Of a stretch of 64,000 nt of DNA, positions 43,348 through 55,180 are shown piece after piece. The stretch spans positions 1 through 64,000 of the forward strand of contig NZ_BDIY01000004.1 in NCBI RefSeq assembly GCF_002072155.1, in the 5' to 3' direction. Made by a program: the position numbers and the translations under genes. The DNA comes from Roseovarius sp. A-2. Lineage in GTDB: Bacteria > Pseudomonadota > Alphaproteobacteria > Rhodobacterales > Rhodobacteraceae. How positions within the stretch are numbered: the first letter of the stretch is position 1; the number at the start of each line of letters is the position of its first letter. Below the pieces are notes generated by a model. It made no database searches, was not told the origin of the DNA, and saw only the letters and a list, made by a program, of their open reading frames with translations.

Positions 43348-44356
43348 CTCTCTCTCCTGTTGTGGTAGTTTCTGGTTGTGGTTGGGTGGTGACGGCATGA
43401 CAGGCGACGGCGTGCCCCGATCTGACCGGCTCGAGTTCAGGCGCGATGCGCGCGCAGATATCCATCGCAAGCGGGCAGCGCGGGTGAAACACGCAGCCCG
43501 AAGGCGGGTCGAGCGGGCTTGGCACCTCGCCTTTCAGCAGCGCGGTGTCGCGGGCCTCTTCCGAGACCGGATCGGGGTTCGGAATGGCAGCGATCAGCGC
43601 TTGCGTGTAGGGGTGCTGCGGCTCCGAGAACAGCTCTTCGGAACTCGCGGTCTCCATCACCCGGCCGAGATACATCACCGCCACGCGGTCGCACAGATGG
43701 CGCACGACCGACAGGTCGTGCCCGATGAAAAGATAGGTCAGCCCATGGCGCAGCCGCAGTTCTTCCAGCAGGTTGACGATTTGCGCCTGAATCGACACGT
43801 CAAGCGCCGAGACCGCCTCGTCGCAGACGATCAAATCCGGATCGGTGGCCAGCGCCCGGGCAATACCGACACGTTGCCGCTGCCCGCCCGACATCTGATG
43901 CGGGAACAGATCGGCAAACCTCTCGGAGAGGCCGCAAAGCGCCAGCAATTCGCGGACCCTTGCGGTGATGTCTCCGGCGAAACGATGCACCTTCAGCACC
44001 TCGGCGATGATCGCGCCCGCCTTCATTCGCGGATTGAGCGAGGAAAACGGATCCTGAAACACCGCCGAGACCCGCGTACGATAAGGGGCCAGCGCCGCGC
44101 CTTTCAACGCGGTGATGTTCTCGCCATCGAACCAGACTGCACCGTCGGTCGCATCGACCAGACGCAGCACGGTGCGCGCGAGGGTCGTCTTGCCGCAGCC
44201 GGATTCGCCCACCAGGCCGAATGCCTCGCCGCGCCTGAGCGAGAGCGTGACGTTGTCCACCGCCCTGACGCTGGCGACCTGGCGTTGCAGCAGGCCCTTG
44301 CGCACCGGAAAATGCACGCAGAGACCTTCAATTCTGAGAAAGGCATCCGCAGTCAT
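43337..44356 (-). CDS. Peptide-type ABC ATP-binding protein (DppF-like), system 2
   Basis: A 339-residue ABC ATPase with Walker A GESGCGKTT, signature MSGGQRQRVGIARALA, Walker B LIVCDEAVSALD and the C-terminal oligopeptide-type cysteine motif (CVFHPRCPLAMDIC). Its start overlaps the stop of the DppD-like gene as ATGA. Confidence 0.94.
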   Translation of the reverse strand: MTADAFLRIEGLCVHFPVRKGLLQRQVASVRAVDNVTLSLRRGEAFGLVGESGCGKTTLARTVLRLVDATDGAVWFDGENITALKGAALAPYRTRVSAVFQDPFSSLNPRMKAGAIIAEVLKVHRFAGDITARVRELLALCGLSERFADLFPHQMSGGQRQRVGIARALATDPDLIVCDEAVSALDVSIQAQIVNLLEELRLRHGLTYLFIGHDLSVVRHLCDRVAVMYLGRVMETASSEELFSEPQHPYTQALIAAIPNPDPVSEEARDTALLKGEVPSPLDPPSGCVFHPRCPLAMDICARIAPELEPVRSGHAVACHAVTTQPQPETTTTGERDDR

Positions 44357-45324
44357 GACGCCTCCCTCGTCTCATCGGAGAGCGGGAAATGGCAGGCCAC
44401 CTGCCCGTCGAATGCCGGGACGGTCGTTGTGCAGACCGCCTGCGCATGCGGGCAGCGCGGATGAAAGCGGCATCCGGTGATGCGCGCGAAGGGATCGACG
44501 GGGTTGCCGGCAATCGGCTCCAGCGGCTCAGAGCGCGGCCGGTCGAGCCTCGGCACCGAGCGCAACAGCCCCTGCGTATAGGGATGGCGCGGCGCGTAAT
44601 ACAGCGCCCGGGCAAGACCGCTCTCGACGATCCGCCCACCATACATCACATTGACCCGCCGGGCATAGCGCGCGACGACGCCAAGGTTGTGGGTGATCAG
44701 GATCAGCGCGGTGCCGTGATCGCGGCAGATCCGCGCCATGAGATCGAGGATCTGGGCCTGGATCGTCACGTCGAGCGCCGTGGTTGGCTCATCGGCGATT
44801 ATAAGCTTCGGTTCGGCGGCGAGCGCGATGGCGATCATCACCCGCTGGCGCATTCCGCCCGAAAAGTGATGCGGATATTGCCGCATCCGCTGCTCGGCAT
44901 CCGACACCCCGACCTCCTGCAAGAGCGCGACGGCACGTGCCCGCGCCTCAGCGCCCGACAGGCCCATGTTTTCCTCTATGCTTTCGGTGATCTGGCTGCC
45001 AATTGTACGCACCGGGTTGAGCGAGGTCATCGGCTCCTGAAACACCATCGAGATGTCTCGCCCGCGCCGCTTGCGCATTTCTTCGGAGGGTAATTCGAGC
45101 AGGTCCACCCCGTCGAACCGGATGCTGCCGGAGGTGATGTGCAGATCCTCGGCCAGAAGCCCCATCACCGCCAGCGATGACAGCGATTTGCCCGATCCTG
45201 ATTCTCCGACGATGGCCAGCGTCTCGCCGGCCTCGACCTCGTAGGACAGGCTCTCGACCAGCGTCGCCTCGACCCCGTGCTTGCGCAGCTTGATTGTCAG
45301 GTTCTCAATGTCCAGAAGTGTCAT
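44353..45324 (-). CDS. Peptide-type ABC ATP-binding protein (DppD-like), system 2
   Basis: A 323-residue ABC ATPase with Walker [10 protein letters not shown], signature [16 protein letters not shown], Walker [13 protein letters not shown] and the C-terminal cysteine cluster ([14 protein letters not shown]). The ATG at 45324 begins [12 protein letters not shown], a normal start; 12 upstream in-frame codons are unlikely. It is the first gene of system 2. Confidence 0.94.
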   Translation of the reverse strand: MTLLDIENLTIKLRKHGVEATLVESLSYEVEAGETLAIVGESGSGKSLSSLAVMGLLAEDLHITSGSIRFDGVDLLELPSEEMRKRRGRDISMVFQEPMTSLNPVRTIGSQITESIEENMGLSGAEARARAVALLQEVGVSDAEQRMRQYPHHFSGGMRQRVMIAIALAAEPKLIIADEPTTALDVTIQAQILDLMARICRDHGTALILITHNLGVVARYARRVNVMYGGRIVESGLARALYYAPRHPYTQGLLRSVPRLDRPRSEPLEPIAGNPVDPFARITGCRFHPRCPHAQAVCTTTVPAFDGQVACHFPLSDETREAS

Positions 45325-45623
45325 TTTGGCTCTCGCGCTATTTGGGCCACCACATGCCAAGCGTCGGCGAAACGCGCGGACATATCAACCTTGCGGTTTG
45401 GGTTGCGGATTTTTCCCTTGAATTCATTGTGCTTTTTTAGCGTCCTCACGTGATCGTGACTGCTTGCGATGCAGATCTGCGCATGTTCGGGGTGCAAGGG
45501 CGTGTGCCGGTCGGCTGGACGCTGTGCCGCGGCCCCACTAAGGCTTGTGATCATGCAGGGTGCCACCTGTCCTCCGATGAGTCTGGACCGTGTGACACAA
45601 CACCAGACGGAGACAGCCACCCC
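45325..45623. other. Divergent intergenic region between system 2 and ggt
   Basis: Nearly 300 bases without a credible gene. It must contain the promoters of the system 2 operon (leftward) and of ggt (rightward). An eight-base palindrome TCACGTGA lies near 45447-45454, a possible operator. No -35/-10 pair could be assigned with confidence. Confidence 0.4.
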
Positions 45624-47219
45624 ATGCAGATGCGTCAGGAATCCATCTATGCCTCTCGCCGCTCGCCGGTCCTTGCCGAAAATGTCGTGGCAACCTCGCA
45701 GCCGTTGGCCGCGCTGGCGGGGCTTTCGATGCTGGCGCGCGGCGGCAATGCCGTCGATGCCGCCCTTGCTGCGGCGATCACACTGACCGTGGTCGAGCCC
45801 ACCGGCAACGGCGTGGGCTCGGATGCGCTCTGCATCCTGTGGGACGGTGAGGAATTGCACGGGCTCAACGCCTCGGGCGCCGCCCCGGCGGCCTGGACGC
45901 CCGAGCGATTCGCAGGTGCCACGGAAATGCCGTTCCGGGGCTGGGACAGCGTGACCGTGCCGGGGGCCGTGAGTGCCTGGGCAGAGCTGTCGCGACGCTT
46001 CGGCAAGCTCGATTTTGCGGCCCTGTTCGAACCTGCGATCGGCTATGCGACGCATGGTTTTCCGGTGTCGCCGGTGATCGCGCGGCTCTGGCGGCTCGGG
46101 GCGGACGAACTTTCCGATCAACCGGGCTTTGCCGAGACCTTTCTGCGCGACGGCGAGCCGCCCGCCGCAGGCGAGCGTTTTGTCAACGCCGCTTTGGCCG
46201 AAAGCCTGCACCAGATCGCCGCGACCGGGGGGCGCGCCTTTTACGAGGGTGCGCTGGCAGAAAAGATCGTCGCGGCAGCGCGCGCCCATGGCGGCGGCCT
46301 GACCCTCGACGATCTCGCCCGCCACCGCCCGGACTGGTGCGGCACCCTGTCGATGGAGTTCGACGATGTCACCCTGCACGAGATCCCGCCCAACGGGCAG
46401 GGCATCGCGGCGCTGATGACCCTGGGCATCCTGCGCCACACGCCGGTTCGCGACTTCGGCCCCGACGACGCGATGGCGCTGCATTACCAGATCGAGGCCA
46501 CCAAGCTGGCCTTCCGCGACCTGGACGCCTATGTCGGCGACAGGTCGGCGATGACCGAGATCACCCCCGAGGCGCTGCTCGACGTCGAATATCTGGCCAG
46601 TCGCGCCGCGCTGATCAGTGCTGACTCGGCACAGGATTTCGGCTCGGGCGCGCCAAAAAACGGCGGCACCGTCTACCTGTCGGCGGCGGATGCAAACGGC
46701 ATGATGGTGTCGTTCATCCAGTCGAACTATGCCGGGTTCGGCTCGGGCGTGGCGGTGCCGGGGACGGGCATTCACATGCAAAACCGTGGCGCGGGCTTCG
46801 CGCTCCAGCCCGGTCACCCCAACCAGGTCGCGCCCGGCAAGCGGCCGTTTCAAACGATCATTCCCGGCTTTCTGATGCGGGACGGCGCGCCGCTGATGAG
46901 CTTCGGGGTCATGGGCGGCCCGATGCAGGCACAGGGCCACGTGCAGATGACGCTGCGCACCCAGCTCTGGGGGCAGGATGTCCAGACCGCAGCAGACGCC
47001 CCGCGCTGGCGGGTCGTGTCGGGGCTGGAGGTGGCCTGCGAAACGGCGATGTCCCCGCAGACCATCGAGGGCTTGCGCGCGCTCGGCCACGCCGTCACGC
47101 TGGAGAGCCCCGACAATGCCTTCGGTTTCGGCGGCGCACAGCTTGTCCATCGCCTGCCCTCGGGGGGATATTGCGCCGGCTCCGATCCGCGCAAGGACGG
47201 TCAGGCCGTCGGCTTCTGA
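45624..47219 (+). CDS. ggt: Gamma-glutamyltransferase family protein
   Basis: A 531-residue Ntn-hydrolase proenzyme. The autocleavage and nucleophile residue is predicted to be Thr349 in NGGTVYLSAADANG, followed by the small-subunit motif GSGVAVPGTGIHMQNRGAGF. The large-subunit N-terminus has the family pattern VVATSQPLAALAGLSMLARGGNAVDAA. No signal peptide is apparent, so it may be cytoplasmic, unlike E. coli Ggt. It cleaves gamma-glutamyl bonds in glutathione or related compounds. It is convergent with the fused ATPase of system 3. ATG at 45624 chosen with GGAG upstream. Confidence 0.9.
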   Translation: MQMRQESIYASRRSPVLAENVVATSQPLAALAGLSMLARGGNAVDAALAAAITLTVVEPTGNGVGSDALCILWDGEELHGLNASGAAPAAWTPERFAGATEMPFRGWDSVTVPGAVSAWAELSRRFGKLDFAALFEPAIGYATHGFPVSPVIARLWRLGADELSDQPGFAETFLRDGEPPAAGERFVNAALAESLHQIAATGGRAFYEGALAEKIVAAARAHGGGLTLDDLARHRPDWCGTLSMEFDDVTLHEIPPNGQGIAALMTLGILRHTPVRDFGPDDAMALHYQIEATKLAFRDLDAYVGDRSAMTEITPEALLDVEYLASRAALISADSAQDFGSGAPKNGGTVYLSAADANGMMVSFIQSNYAGFGSGVAVPGTGIHMQNRGAGFALQPGHPNQVAPGKRPFQTIIPGFLMRDGAPLMSFGVMGGPMQAQGHVQMTLRTQLWGQDVQTAADAPRWRVVSGLEVACETAMSPQTIEGLRALGHAVTLESPDNAFGFGGAQLVHRLPSGGYCAGSDPRKDGQAVGF

Positions 47220-47244
47220 GTGATCTGTCGCTGCGCGAGCCATC

Positions 47245-49010
<1,766 letters not shown>

Positions 49011-49014
<4 letters not shown>

Positions 49015-49952
49015 TCGAAGACGATCCGCGGGAAGTAAAACGACACCACCCAGTTCGGCATGTCCACGATTTCCGAGATCCGCAGATCCCCCGCGACCGA
49101 ACACAGCAGATAGGCATCCTCCGCCGAGAGCCCGTGCTGCCTGCCCAGCAGGTCGATCATGCCGGAAACCGCGTTGCGCGCGCCTTCCATCATGTCCGGG
49201 CCTATCCCCGTCGTGACCTCGTAACCCTTGGCATCGAGGTGACGGGTCACCGGCCCGGGCGTCGAGAAGCGCGGAAAGTCGAGCCGCTCCTGCTTGATCA
49301 GGTCGAGCGTTATCTCGACATCCATCGGGCTTTCGATGGCGGTGCCGCAGACCTCCCCGTCGCCCTGCGCGGCATGGGTATCGCCCACCGAGAACAGCGC
49401 GCCCGCGACCTCGACCGGCAGGTAGAGCACCGATCCGGCGGAAAGGTCGCGAATGTCGAGATTGCCGCCCATTCGGCGCGGCGGCACCACGGAATGCAAC
49501 CCCGGCTCTGCCGGGGCGAGCCCGATGGTGCCGGTGAAAGGCTTGAGCGGCACGCGGGCGGTGTCGGAAAAGAGCGACGGGGCCAGCGTATCCGGATCAT
49601 AGGACCAGACCTTGAGATGCGGATCGGTGAACTGATCCGCGAGCAGGCCGAAACCGGGGATATTGGCGGTCCAGCCAAAGCCGGAGGGGTGGAACTGCTC
49701 CAGCGTGATCTTCAGCACGTCCCCCGGTTCGGCCCCGTCGACATAGACGGGGCCGGTGACCGGGTTGATCTTGCTGAAATCGAGACCGGGCACATCGGCC
49801 GTGGTGCTGTCGCGGGTCAGTTGCCCGCCTGAACTGTCGAGACAGCGGAAATGCACCCGGCTGCCCGGTGCCACGGACTGCGCGGGCGGGAGCCCATGAT
49901 CCCACCCGTGGTGATGGTGGCCATGGATCGTGTAGTCACAGGTCTTGCACAT
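49011..49952 (-). CDS. Acetamidase/formamidase family amidase
   Basis: A 313-residue amidase of the FmdA/AmdA family that hydrolyses short aliphatic amides to acid and ammonia. Characteristic parts are CKTCDYTIHGHHHHGWD at the N-terminus, YVDGAEPGDVLKITL, SVGDTHAAQGDGEVCGTAIE in the middle, and the C-terminal end. The GDTHAAQGDGE segment carries the acidic and histidine metal ligands. I prefer the ATG at 49952, four bases after the binding-protein stop; an ATG at 49976 is possible but has no ribosome binding site. It sits between the transporter genes of the amide operon. Confidence 0.93.
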
Positions 49953-49956
49953 GAGC

Positions 49957-51582
49957 TCACTCACCCGTTGCGGCATGGATGTAATCGTAGTTCACCGGGA
50001 TATGCACCGGGTCCACGAAGAGGCTGTCATCGCCCGCGACATTGCCCGAGACCAGCGTGAAGCGCTGCTCGTTGAACACCGGCACCCAGGGCGCGTCTTC
50101 CATGATATCGACATAGATCGACCGCCAGGCCGCCTCGCGCTCGGCGGTCTTGGCCGGGTCGGCCATCGCATCGGCGGCGCTGGCGCGGGCGTCGATCTCC
50201 TCGTTGCAGTACCACGACCAGTTCCAGCCCCCCGGCACCGCGCCCGCACAGCCCAGGATGGGGCCGTAGAAATTGGACGGGTCCGGGAAATCCGCGATCC
50301 AGGCCATGCCGCCCGACCAGATCATCGGGGCCTGATCGGCCTCGCCGCCCGCCGCGATCACATTGGATTGCGCGAGGCTGCGGATCTCGGCGGTGACACC
50401 GATCTCGGCCAGATCCTGCTGGATCGCCTGGGCGATGCGCGGGTTCGGGTCGACATTCATCACGTAAAGCTCGGTCGTAAATCCGTCGGCATGGCCCGCC
50501 TTGGCCAACAGGGCGCGGGCGGCCTCGGGATCGAAGGCATAGCCCTCGTAGTCGTCGGCATAGCCGGGCATGGTCGGCGGCAATGGCTGATTGGCGGGCA
50601 CCGCGCGCCCGTTGATCATCTGCACGATTCGCGCCTTGTTGATCGCCATGTTGACGGCGCGGCGCACATCGACATTGTCGAACGGTGCCATGCGTGTGTT
50701 GAGCGTGATGTAGCCGGTATGCAACTGGCCGCCCTCGACCACGTTCTCGGCCTGCGCGGGGTTGTTCATCACCTGCAGGAACTGCGCCGGTGGGATACCA
50801 TCGCCCGGCACATCCGCCTCGCCGCTTTGCAGGCGTAGCAGCGCGACCGTCGGATCGAGCCCGATATCGAAGGTCACCCGATCAAGCTTGGGCACACCGG
50901 CGCGGTGATAGTCCCCGAACCGCTCGAACACGAGCTGCTGGCCCGGGGTCCAGTCGGTGAGGCGGAACGCGCCCGAGCCCACCGGCTCGCGCCCGAAATC
51001 CTCGCCCGAGGCCTCCACCGCCTCGCGCGGAACGATCGAGGCGAAGTTGAGCGCCATGACATGGCTAAAGGTGGCGTCTGGCCGCGCCAGGGTGATGCGC
51101 ACGGTCTTGTCGTCCAGCACCTCGACCCCGCTCAGCCCCTCACCCTCGCCCGCGTTCCACGTGTCGAACCCCGCGATCATCCCGAAGAATCCGGCACCGG
51201 GGCTGCGGGTTTCGGGGTTTGTCACCCGATCCAGCGAGTATTTCACGTCCTCGGCGGTGATCTCGCGCCCGTTATGGAACTTGATCCCGTCCTTCAGCAC
51301 GAAGGTATGGGTCATGCCATCCCCGGAAATCGCGTGACTCGCCGCCAGTTCGTTGCGCAGCGTGGTGGTGCCGGGCTCATACCCCATCAACCCGTCGAAC
51401 AGTGACTTGATCATCGACCAGTTCTGCCAGTCATAGCCGATCGCGGGATCGAGCGTGGCCACATCGTCCTGATAGGTCACGACCATCTCGCCGCCCTGCG
51501 GGGCGTCCTCGTTCACCTGTGCAAGCGCACCGCCCGCGACAAGAGCCAATCCGGCGACGCCGGCCATCAATGCGTTTTTCAT
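49957..51582 (-). CDS. Peptide-type ABC substrate-binding protein (SBP_bac_5), system 3
   Basis: A 541-residue periplasmic binding protein of the DppA/OppA family. Residues 1-21 are a Sec signal peptide ending in ALA. The core shows TLDPAIGYDWQNWSMI, FVLKDGIKFHNGREITAEDVKYSLDRV and the C-terminal lobe motif DFPDPSNFYGPILG. GAGGAGAG precedes the ATG. Encoded next to an amidase and an AmiC/AmiR pair, its ligand may be an amide or amide-bearing peptide; that is inference. Confidence 0.92.
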   Translation of the reverse strand: MKNALMAGVAGLALVAGGALAQVNEDAPQGGEMVVTYQDDVATLDPAIGYDWQNWSMIKSLFDGLMGYEPGTTTLRNELAASHAISGDGMTHTFVLKDGIKFHNGREITAEDVKYSLDRVTNPETRSPGAGFFGMIAGFDTWNAGEGEGLSGVEVLDDKTVRITLARPDATFSHVMALNFASIVPREAVEASGEDFGREPVGSGAFRLTDWTPGQQLVFERFGDYHRAGVPKLDRVTFDIGLDPTVALLRLQSGEADVPGDGIPPAQFLQVMNNPAQAENVVEGGQLHTGYITLNTRMAPFDNVDVRRAVNMAINKARIVQMINGRAVPANQPLPPTMPGYADDYEGYAFDPEAARALLAKAGHADGFTTELYVMNVDPNPRIAQAIQQDLAEIGVTAEIRSLAQSNVIAAGGEADQAPMIWSGGMAWIADFPDPSNFYGPILGCAGAVPGGWNWSWYCNEEIDARASAADAMADPAKTAEREAAWRSIYVDIMEDAPWVPVFNEQRFTLVSGNVAGDDSLFVDPVHIPVNYDYIHAATGE

Positions 51583-51605
51583 CGGTCTTCTCTCCTCTGT
51601 CGGTT

Positions 51606-52526
51606 TCATTTTGTCTTGATGCGGGGATCGATCAGCGGGGCCACCAGATCGGCGAGCAGATTGCCGAGCACGATGGCCGTGGCCGAAACCATGGTGACGC
51701 CCATGATCACTGGAATGTCGACGCGCTGGATGGCCTGCCAGGCAAGCTGGCCGATCCCGGGCCATCCAAAGACGCTTTCGACAACGACAATGCCCGACAT
51801 GAACAATCCGATGTCGATGCCGATCATGGCAATGATCGGCAGGATCGCATTGGGCATGACATGGCGGGCGATGATGCGCAGTTTCGACAGGCCCTTGGCC
51901 CGGGCGGTGCGCACGAAATCCTGTTCCAGAACGTCGATCATCGACGAACGCATCATGCGGCTGTACCAACCCGCCCCCAGGAACCCGAGGGTGATCGAAG
52001 GCAGCACCAGATGCGCGAAGGTGCCATAGCCGCCGATGGGCAGCCAGCCGAGTTGCACCGCAAAGACATAGAGCAGCAGGATGCCGATCACGAATTGCGG
52101 CGCCGAGATCGACACAAAACTGAAGATCATCAGCGAATGATCGGCAAAGCGGTTGCGGCGCAGCGCGGCAATGACCCCGATACTCAGCCCGAGAATCAGC
52201 TCGGTAACGATGGCCGAGACCATCAGCAGCAGGCTTGCGGGCAGGCGCGCGGCGATCAGATCCGCCACCTCGGCGCGTTGCAGGTAGGACCGGCCCATGT
52301 CGCCCTGCACGAGGTTGCCGAGATAGCGGAAATACTGCACGAAAAGCGGATCGTTGAGCCCCAGCTGGTCGCGGATATTGGCGACCGTCTCGGCGGTGGC
52401 CGAACGGCCCGCGATCTGCCGCGCCGGATCTGCGGGAATCAGGTAGAGCAGCACGAAGGTCACCAGCGTGATCCCGAGCAGGATCAGCGCGCTTTCAAGC
52501 AGCCGCCGGATCAGATAGCCGCTCAT
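51606..52526 (-). CDS. Peptide-type ABC transporter permease (DppB-like), system 3
   Basis: A 306-residue permease of the DppB branch: MSGYLIRRLLESA N-terminus, LIPADPARQIAG in place of the more usual PGDP, an EAA-like loop LEQDFVRTARAKGLSKLRIIARHVMPN, and GIGQLAWQAIQRVDIPVIMG near the end. It forms the channel with the preceding DppC-like protein, whose stop overlaps its start by four bases. Confidence 0.94.
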   Translation of the reverse strand: MSGYLIRRLLESALILLGITLVTFVLLYLIPADPARQIAGRSATAETVANIRDQLGLNDPLFVQYFRYLGNLVQGDMGRSYLQRAEVADLIAARLPASLLLMVSAIVTELILGLSIGVIAALRRNRFADHSLMIFSFVSISAPQFVIGILLLYVFAVQLGWLPIGGYGTFAHLVLPSITLGFLGAGWYSRMMRSSMIDVLEQDFVRTARAKGLSKLRIIARHVMPNAILPIIAMIGIDIGLFMSGIVVVESVFGWPGIGQLAWQAIQRVDIPVIMGVTMVSATAIVLGNLLADLVAPLIDPRIKTK

Positions 52527-53419
52527 CCGTGCCGCCCCTTCAGTGTCGGGTCGAGCACATCGCGCAGCGCGTCGCCCACCAGATTGAAGGCCAGCGCCAG
52601 GAGCACGATCAGCAGGCCGGGAATGAACACCAGCCAGGGCGCGGTCGAGAAATAGGTCTGGTTCTCAAAGATGATGTTGCCCCAGCTTGGCATCGGCGGC
52701 TGCACCCCCACGCCGAGAAAACTCAGCGTCGCCTCGAGCAGCACCGTGGTCGAGATGCCGAGCGTGCCGAAGACGATGATCGACGACAGCAGGTGCGGCA
52801 GCAGGTGCTTGCCCAGGATACGCAGCGGTGACGAGCCGATGGCGCGCTGCACCTGGATGAATTCGCGCTCGGCAAGGCTGCGGGTCTCGGTATAGATCAC
52901 CCGGCTCATCTGCACCCAGTTGACCATGGCGATCACCAGCGCGACGATCATCAGGCTGGGCTGAAAGATCGCCGCCAGCACGATGGCCAGAAGCAGCGCC
53001 GGAAACGCCATCATCAGATCGGTAAAGCGCATCAGGATCGCCGCCGTCCAGCCGCCGAAATACCCCGCCGCGATGCCCACGCCCGCGCCGAGAATGACCG
53101 CGATGCCGTTCGCCACCACCCCGATGATCAGCGAGGTGCGCGTGCCCAGAATCAGCCGCGACGCCAGATCGCGGCCCAGCAGATCGGTGCCCAACAGGTA
53201 CTCGCCGCCCGGCGGCAACGGGCCGCCCATCAGATCGAGCCCGTCAAAGCTCTGCTCGAACGGATCATGCGGCATGATCCAGGGTGCAAGCACCGCACAA
53301 AGGACCATCACCACGATCACCGCCATGCCGAAGGCCGCGCGCGGGCGGCGCATCAACTCGCCCATGATGCGCCAAAACCGGCCCGGTGCGCGCGGTCTTA
53401 GGGTCTGTGCGTGGCTCAT
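52523..53419 (-). CDS. Peptide-type ABC transporter permease (DppC-like), system 3
   Basis: A 298-residue permease of the DppC branch, with the EYLLGTDLLGRDLASRLILGTR signature, an EAA-like loop near EREFIQVQRAIGSSPLRILGKHLLPH and SLSFLGVGVQPPMPSWG. Its start overlaps the amiR stop (ATGA), tying the transporter genes to the regulators. Confidence 0.94.
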   Translation of the reverse strand: MSHAQTLRPRAPGRFWRIMGELMRRPRAAFGMAVIVVMVLCAVLAPWIMPHDPFEQSFDGLDLMGGPLPPGGEYLLGTDLLGRDLASRLILGTRTSLIIGVVANGIAVILGAGVGIAAGYFGGWTAAILMRFTDLMMAFPALLLAIVLAAIFQPSLMIVALVIAMVNWVQMSRVIYTETRSLAEREFIQVQRAIGSSPLRILGKHLLPHLLSSIIVFGTLGISTTVLLEATLSFLGVGVQPPMPSWGNIIFENQTYFSTAPWLVFIPGLLIVLLALAFNLVGDALRDVLDPTLKGRHG

Positions 53420-54006
53420 CTCGCCCGCCCCCGCGCGGTGCGCCCCTCAGCCAATAGCCGGATCGCGGCCTCCTCGAGCGTGATGCGTTCGACCATCGCC
53501 AGCGTGCGCAACTGCTTGAGCGCCAGCGCCTCGTCGCGCCCCTCTTCCATCAGCGCGAGCACCGCGCGAATCACGTCGAGCCGATGATGACTGCGGCGGG
53601 CAATGTCCGCCTCGCGGGCGCGCCGCACGGCTTTTTTCGCGAACACCTCATGCGCGATGACCATCGCCGAGAACAAATTACCCAGGCCCCCGACCGGCAG
53701 GTAGGCGTCCACCTCCTGCGCCAGTGCCCAGGCCAGACGACCGGGGCTTTCCGACCCGATCAGCCCGATCAGCGGCATCGGTGCCTCGGCGCGCGGCCAG
53801 GGCAGCATGGCGTCATCGGTCGTGTCGATATCGAGGATCACCATGTCGGCATCGCGCGCGCTCCGGATATCGAGCGCGTTCTTTTCCAGACAGGCGCGCA
53901 CGCCCAAACGGTCGCAGCGCGCCCCGATCCGCTGGCCGATCTCCGGCGAGCGGTGCAGGACAAGCGCGGTCTGTCCGGAAAAGTTATGCACGGGTGCATG
54001 GCTCAT
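53416..54006 (-). CDS. amiR: AmiR-like ANTAR-domain antitermination regulator
   Basis: A 196-residue protein. Residues 1-120 form a receiver-like domain without the phospho-acceptor set of true response regulators, as in AmiR. A coiled segment (FAKKAVRRAREADIARRS) follows, then an ANTAR domain at about 137-186 (RLDVIRAVLALMEEGRDEALALKQLR). ANTAR domains bind small stem-loops in nascent RNA and prevent terminator formation. The start overlaps the amiC stop (ATGA), the same amiC-amiR coupling as in Pseudomonas, where AmiC sequesters AmiR until an amide binds. Confidence 0.9.
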   Translation of the reverse strand: MSHAPVHNFSGQTALVLHRSPEIGQRIGARCDRLGVRACLEKNALDIRSARDADMVILDIDTTDDAMLPWPRAEAPMPLIGLIGSESPGRLAWALAQEVDAYLPVGGLGNLFSAMVIAHEVFAKKAVRRAREADIARRSHHRLDVIRAVLALMEEGRDEALALKQLRTLAMVERITLEEAAIRLLAEGRTARGRAR

Positions 54007-55124
54007 TTCACGACCCTCAGCCTCCTTTGTGCCTGCGCGGCGGGGGCGGGCCGTCGCGCCGATCGCGCGGTCATGTAAGGATCGGCGGCCACCGGCGCAC
54101 CGGCGCATTGCACGACATCGAACTGCCCTTTGCATGCGATGGCCAGCCGTGGTGTCAGCATTGCATGCCGTAGCACCGGGTCAATCGGCATCGGTCCCAT
54201 GACGGTGGACACAGGCCCGTCCGTCGCCGCGCGGAACACCGCCGGGGGCGAATCGCTTCCGGCCCTCGCCACGGCGGCCGAAATGATCTCCACCGCGGCA
54301 AAGGAGGTCGCGAAGAACGACGAGACGCGGCCGTTCGGTGCGTGCCGCCGGGCCACATCGCGCAACGCCTCGTCGGCATTGGTCTCGAAGAAACTGCCCG
54401 CCGACAGCAGCCCATCCGCCGCTGGCCCGATCTCGGCGAGATCGGCCTCGGTCTGGTTGAAACTGACCACGCGGACCGGCGGGCAGTCTGACGTGCGACG
54501 CGCGGCCAGCCCCAGGAGGAAACTGGTATTCGACGGCCCGATCAGGCTGTCGATGACGCAATCAGCCTGTTGATCGCGGATTTCGTTGAAAATATGCGCC
54601 GGCGTGTCCGCCCCGAGCGGCACATGACGTTCGCCCACCACTTCGATCCCGCGATCCATCAGGCATTCGCGCGCCAGCCGCAGGGTTTCCCAGCCCCAGA
54701 CGTAATTCGATCCGACGAGAAAGGCGCGGCGCAGGCCCTGAGCCGCGATCCAGTCGGCCACAGGAACCACATGATGGTTCGGCGAAGCGCCGAGATAGAC
54801 GACATGATCGTTGCTCTCGAACCCCTCATAAGGGCAGGGATACCACAGCAGCCCGCCATGCCGTTCGAGCAGCGGAATCATCTCCTTCCGGCTCCAGGAG
54901 GTGATCGCCCCGACGATATGCCGGACCCCGCTTTCCAGCATCTCGCGCGTCATCCGCTCATAAGCGGCCAGATCGCCACCGGGGTCAGCGATCACCGGCG
55001 TGATCGGCGCTGCACCGTGCCGCGCAAGGCGCTCGATGGCACCGAGCGCGCCCGCAAGCGCGCTTTGCCCGAGCGCGCCGTAACTGCCGGTCGTGGAAAA
55101 GACGAGACCCAAACGCAGTGTCAC
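54003..55124 (-). CDS. amiC: AmiC-like cytoplasmic amide sensor (periplasmic-binding-protein fold)
   Basis: A 373-residue leucine/amide-binding-protein-fold regulator without a signal peptide, so it should stay in the cytoplasm. Motifs shared with AmiC and UrtA include VFSTTGSYGALGQSALAGA, LLWYPCPYEGFES and LVGSNYVWGWETLR. In Pseudomonas AmiC binds acetamide and releases AmiR. The start is GTG at 55124 with AAGGG seven bases upstream; the frame runs further upstream only across the terminator. First gene of the amide operon. Confidence 0.9.
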   Translation of the reverse strand: MTLRLGLVFSTTGSYGALGQSALAGALGAIERLARHGAAPITPVIADPGGDLAAYERMTREMLESGVRHIVGAITSWSRKEMIPLLERHGGLLWYPCPYEGFESNDHVVYLGASPNHHVVPVADWIAAQGLRRAFLVGSNYVWGWETLRLARECLMDRGIEVVGERHVPLGADTPAHIFNEIRDQQADCVIDSLIGPSNTSFLLGLAARRTSDCPPVRVVSFNQTEADLAEIGPAADGLLSAGSFFETNADEALRDVARRHAPNGRVSSFFATSFAAVEIISAAVARAGSDSPPAVFRAATDGPVSTVMGPMPIDPVLRHAMLTPRLAIACKGQFDVVQCAGAPVAADPYMTARSARRPAPAAQAQRRLRVVK

Positions 55125-55141
55125 GATGACACCCTTTCCAT

Positions 55142-55180
55142 AAAAAAACCCCGTCCCTCTGAATGAGGAAAAACGGGGCT
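55142..55180 (-). terminator. Leader terminator immediately upstream of amiC
   Basis: On the minus strand CCCCGT (55178-55173) pairs with ACGGGG (55154-55149), an inner CCTC/GAGG stem closes a five-base loop, and seven Us follow (55148-55142). The U-run ends 18 bases before the amiC GTG, so the element lies in the mRNA leader, not at a gene end. With an ANTAR protein encoded in the same operon it is very probably the regulated terminator of an antitermination switch. Confidence 0.8.
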